Made by a program: the position numbers and the translations under genes. The notes beneath the pieces are model-generated. The model made no database searches. It saw nothing but the letters and a program-made list of their open reading frames with translations, and was not told the origin of the DNA. DNA of 64,000 nucleotides, taken from assembly GCA_016704445.1 (NCBI GenBank), contig JADJAE010000160.1:248001-312000 (forward strand), read 5' to 3'. Each line of letters starts with the position of its first letter. Within the stretch, counting starts at the first letter, position 1. The DNA comes from Deltaproteobacteria bacterium. GTDB taxonomy: Bacteria > Myxococcota_A > Polyangia > Polyangiales > Ga0077539. Of this stretch, positions 63,639 through 64,000 are shown in pieces.

Positions 63639-64000
63639 ATGCCGAAGACGCGGGTACCGCCCGATGCGCCAGCGCCCACGGCCAGGCCCCCGAGGCTCCT
63701 CCATGCGGGCGAGGTGGCGCGCCTCGCAGGCCTCCACAAGACCACGGTGCTCCAGGCTGTGCGTCGCGGAGAGATCAGGGCCTCGCGCACCGTGGGCCGC
63801 AGCGTGCGCATCGCGCTGCCCGACGCGACGGCCTTCCTGCAGTCCCGGGGCATCGCCCTCGCGGAGGCCAGCGCCCCCCCGACGGAGCCTCGCACCGTGG
63901 CGGTCCTCACCGAAGACCCCGAGGTGCTCCGTCGCTTCGGCGAGCATCTCCCCGCCCGCTGGCAGCTCGCGCCTCACCAGGGCCTCTACGACGACCTCAT
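63639..64000 (+). CDS. Helix-turn-helix (MerR/excisionase-type) regulator, partial at right edge
   Basis: 120 codons visible from the ATG at 63639, running off the edge. Residues about 18-60 form an excisionase-type winged helix (LLHAGEVARLAGLHKTTVLQ, AVRRGEIRASRTVGRSVRIA), as in response-regulator-like DNA-binding proteins with an N-terminal HTH. The part after 85 (TVAVLTEDPEVLRRFGEHL) looks like the start of a receiver-type domain. The complete gene lies outside the window. The start is supported by the TATCAC box 7 nt upstream. Confidence 0.7.
   Translation, partial: MPKTRVPPDAPAPTARPPRLLHAGEVARLAGLHKTTVLQAVRRGEIRASRTVGRSVRIALPDATAFLQSRGIALAEASAPPTEPRTVAVLTEDPEVLRRFGEHLPARWQLAPHQGLYDDL

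Overview
The window is very GC-rich bacterial chromosome with almost no spacer DNA. Many predicted lipoproteins carry Asp/Ala/Gly/Pro-rich linkers after the lipobox. There are two RCC1-repeat lipoproteins, a membrane Ser/Thr kinase, a serpin and large multi-domain signalling proteins. This style is typical of Myxococcota (Polyangia or a relative); that placement is my inference from gene content, not from a marker search. I see no rRNA, tRNA, CRISPR array, insertion sequence or phage, and no gene-free stretch longer than about 300 bp.

Layout. 0-8 kb: secreted or lipoprotein genes, an alpha/beta hydrolase, a Cdd1-like HhH protein, a methyltransferase, a pair of zinc-ribbon/membrane proteins, and a DPP III-like metallopeptidase. 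8-18 kb: a UvrA2-type ABC ATPase, a propeller-like protein, a Ser/Thr kinase, and a leftward four-gene RCC1 / TPR / outer-membrane operon. 18-25 kb: ftsA-ftsZ, then an AAA ATPase + DUF4276 pair (the best candidate for a defence-type module here), an M48 protease and a small lipoprotein. 25-36.5 kb: transketolase, a broken GlsB-type membrane protein, gatB, an HD-REC-DUF4388 regulator, an mlaE-type permease, a frameshifted DNA methyltransferase and a lipase-like lipoprotein. 36.6-44.6 kb: acyl-CoA dehydrogenase, serpin, PtsI, a Cys-rich lipoprotein coupled to two DppB/DppC-type permeases, and deoD. 44.6-52.4 kb: a chimeric zinc-ribbon gene, Uma2, DUF1456 with a membrane protein, a TrkA-N channel-like protein, and dnaE. 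52.6-64 kb: a lipoprotein, a GT2 / asparagine synthase / unknown membrane protein operon, a diguanylate cyclase, a TonB-dependent receptor, an ECF sigma / FecR-type anti-sigma pair, and a partial HTH gene.

Three window-wide patterns deserve attention. (1) About a dozen genes have a TANNNT-like hexamer only 6-8 nt before the start codon, which suggests leaderless or near-leaderless transcripts and helps to choose starts. (2) At least six reading frames break at short G/C runs, which looks more like consensus-sequence indels than gene decay. (3) A 111-bp piece of the GT2 gene (54509-54619) reappears inverted with one mismatch at 44914-45024 inside another gene, making a chimera. Translational coupling through GTGA/ATGA overlaps is common.
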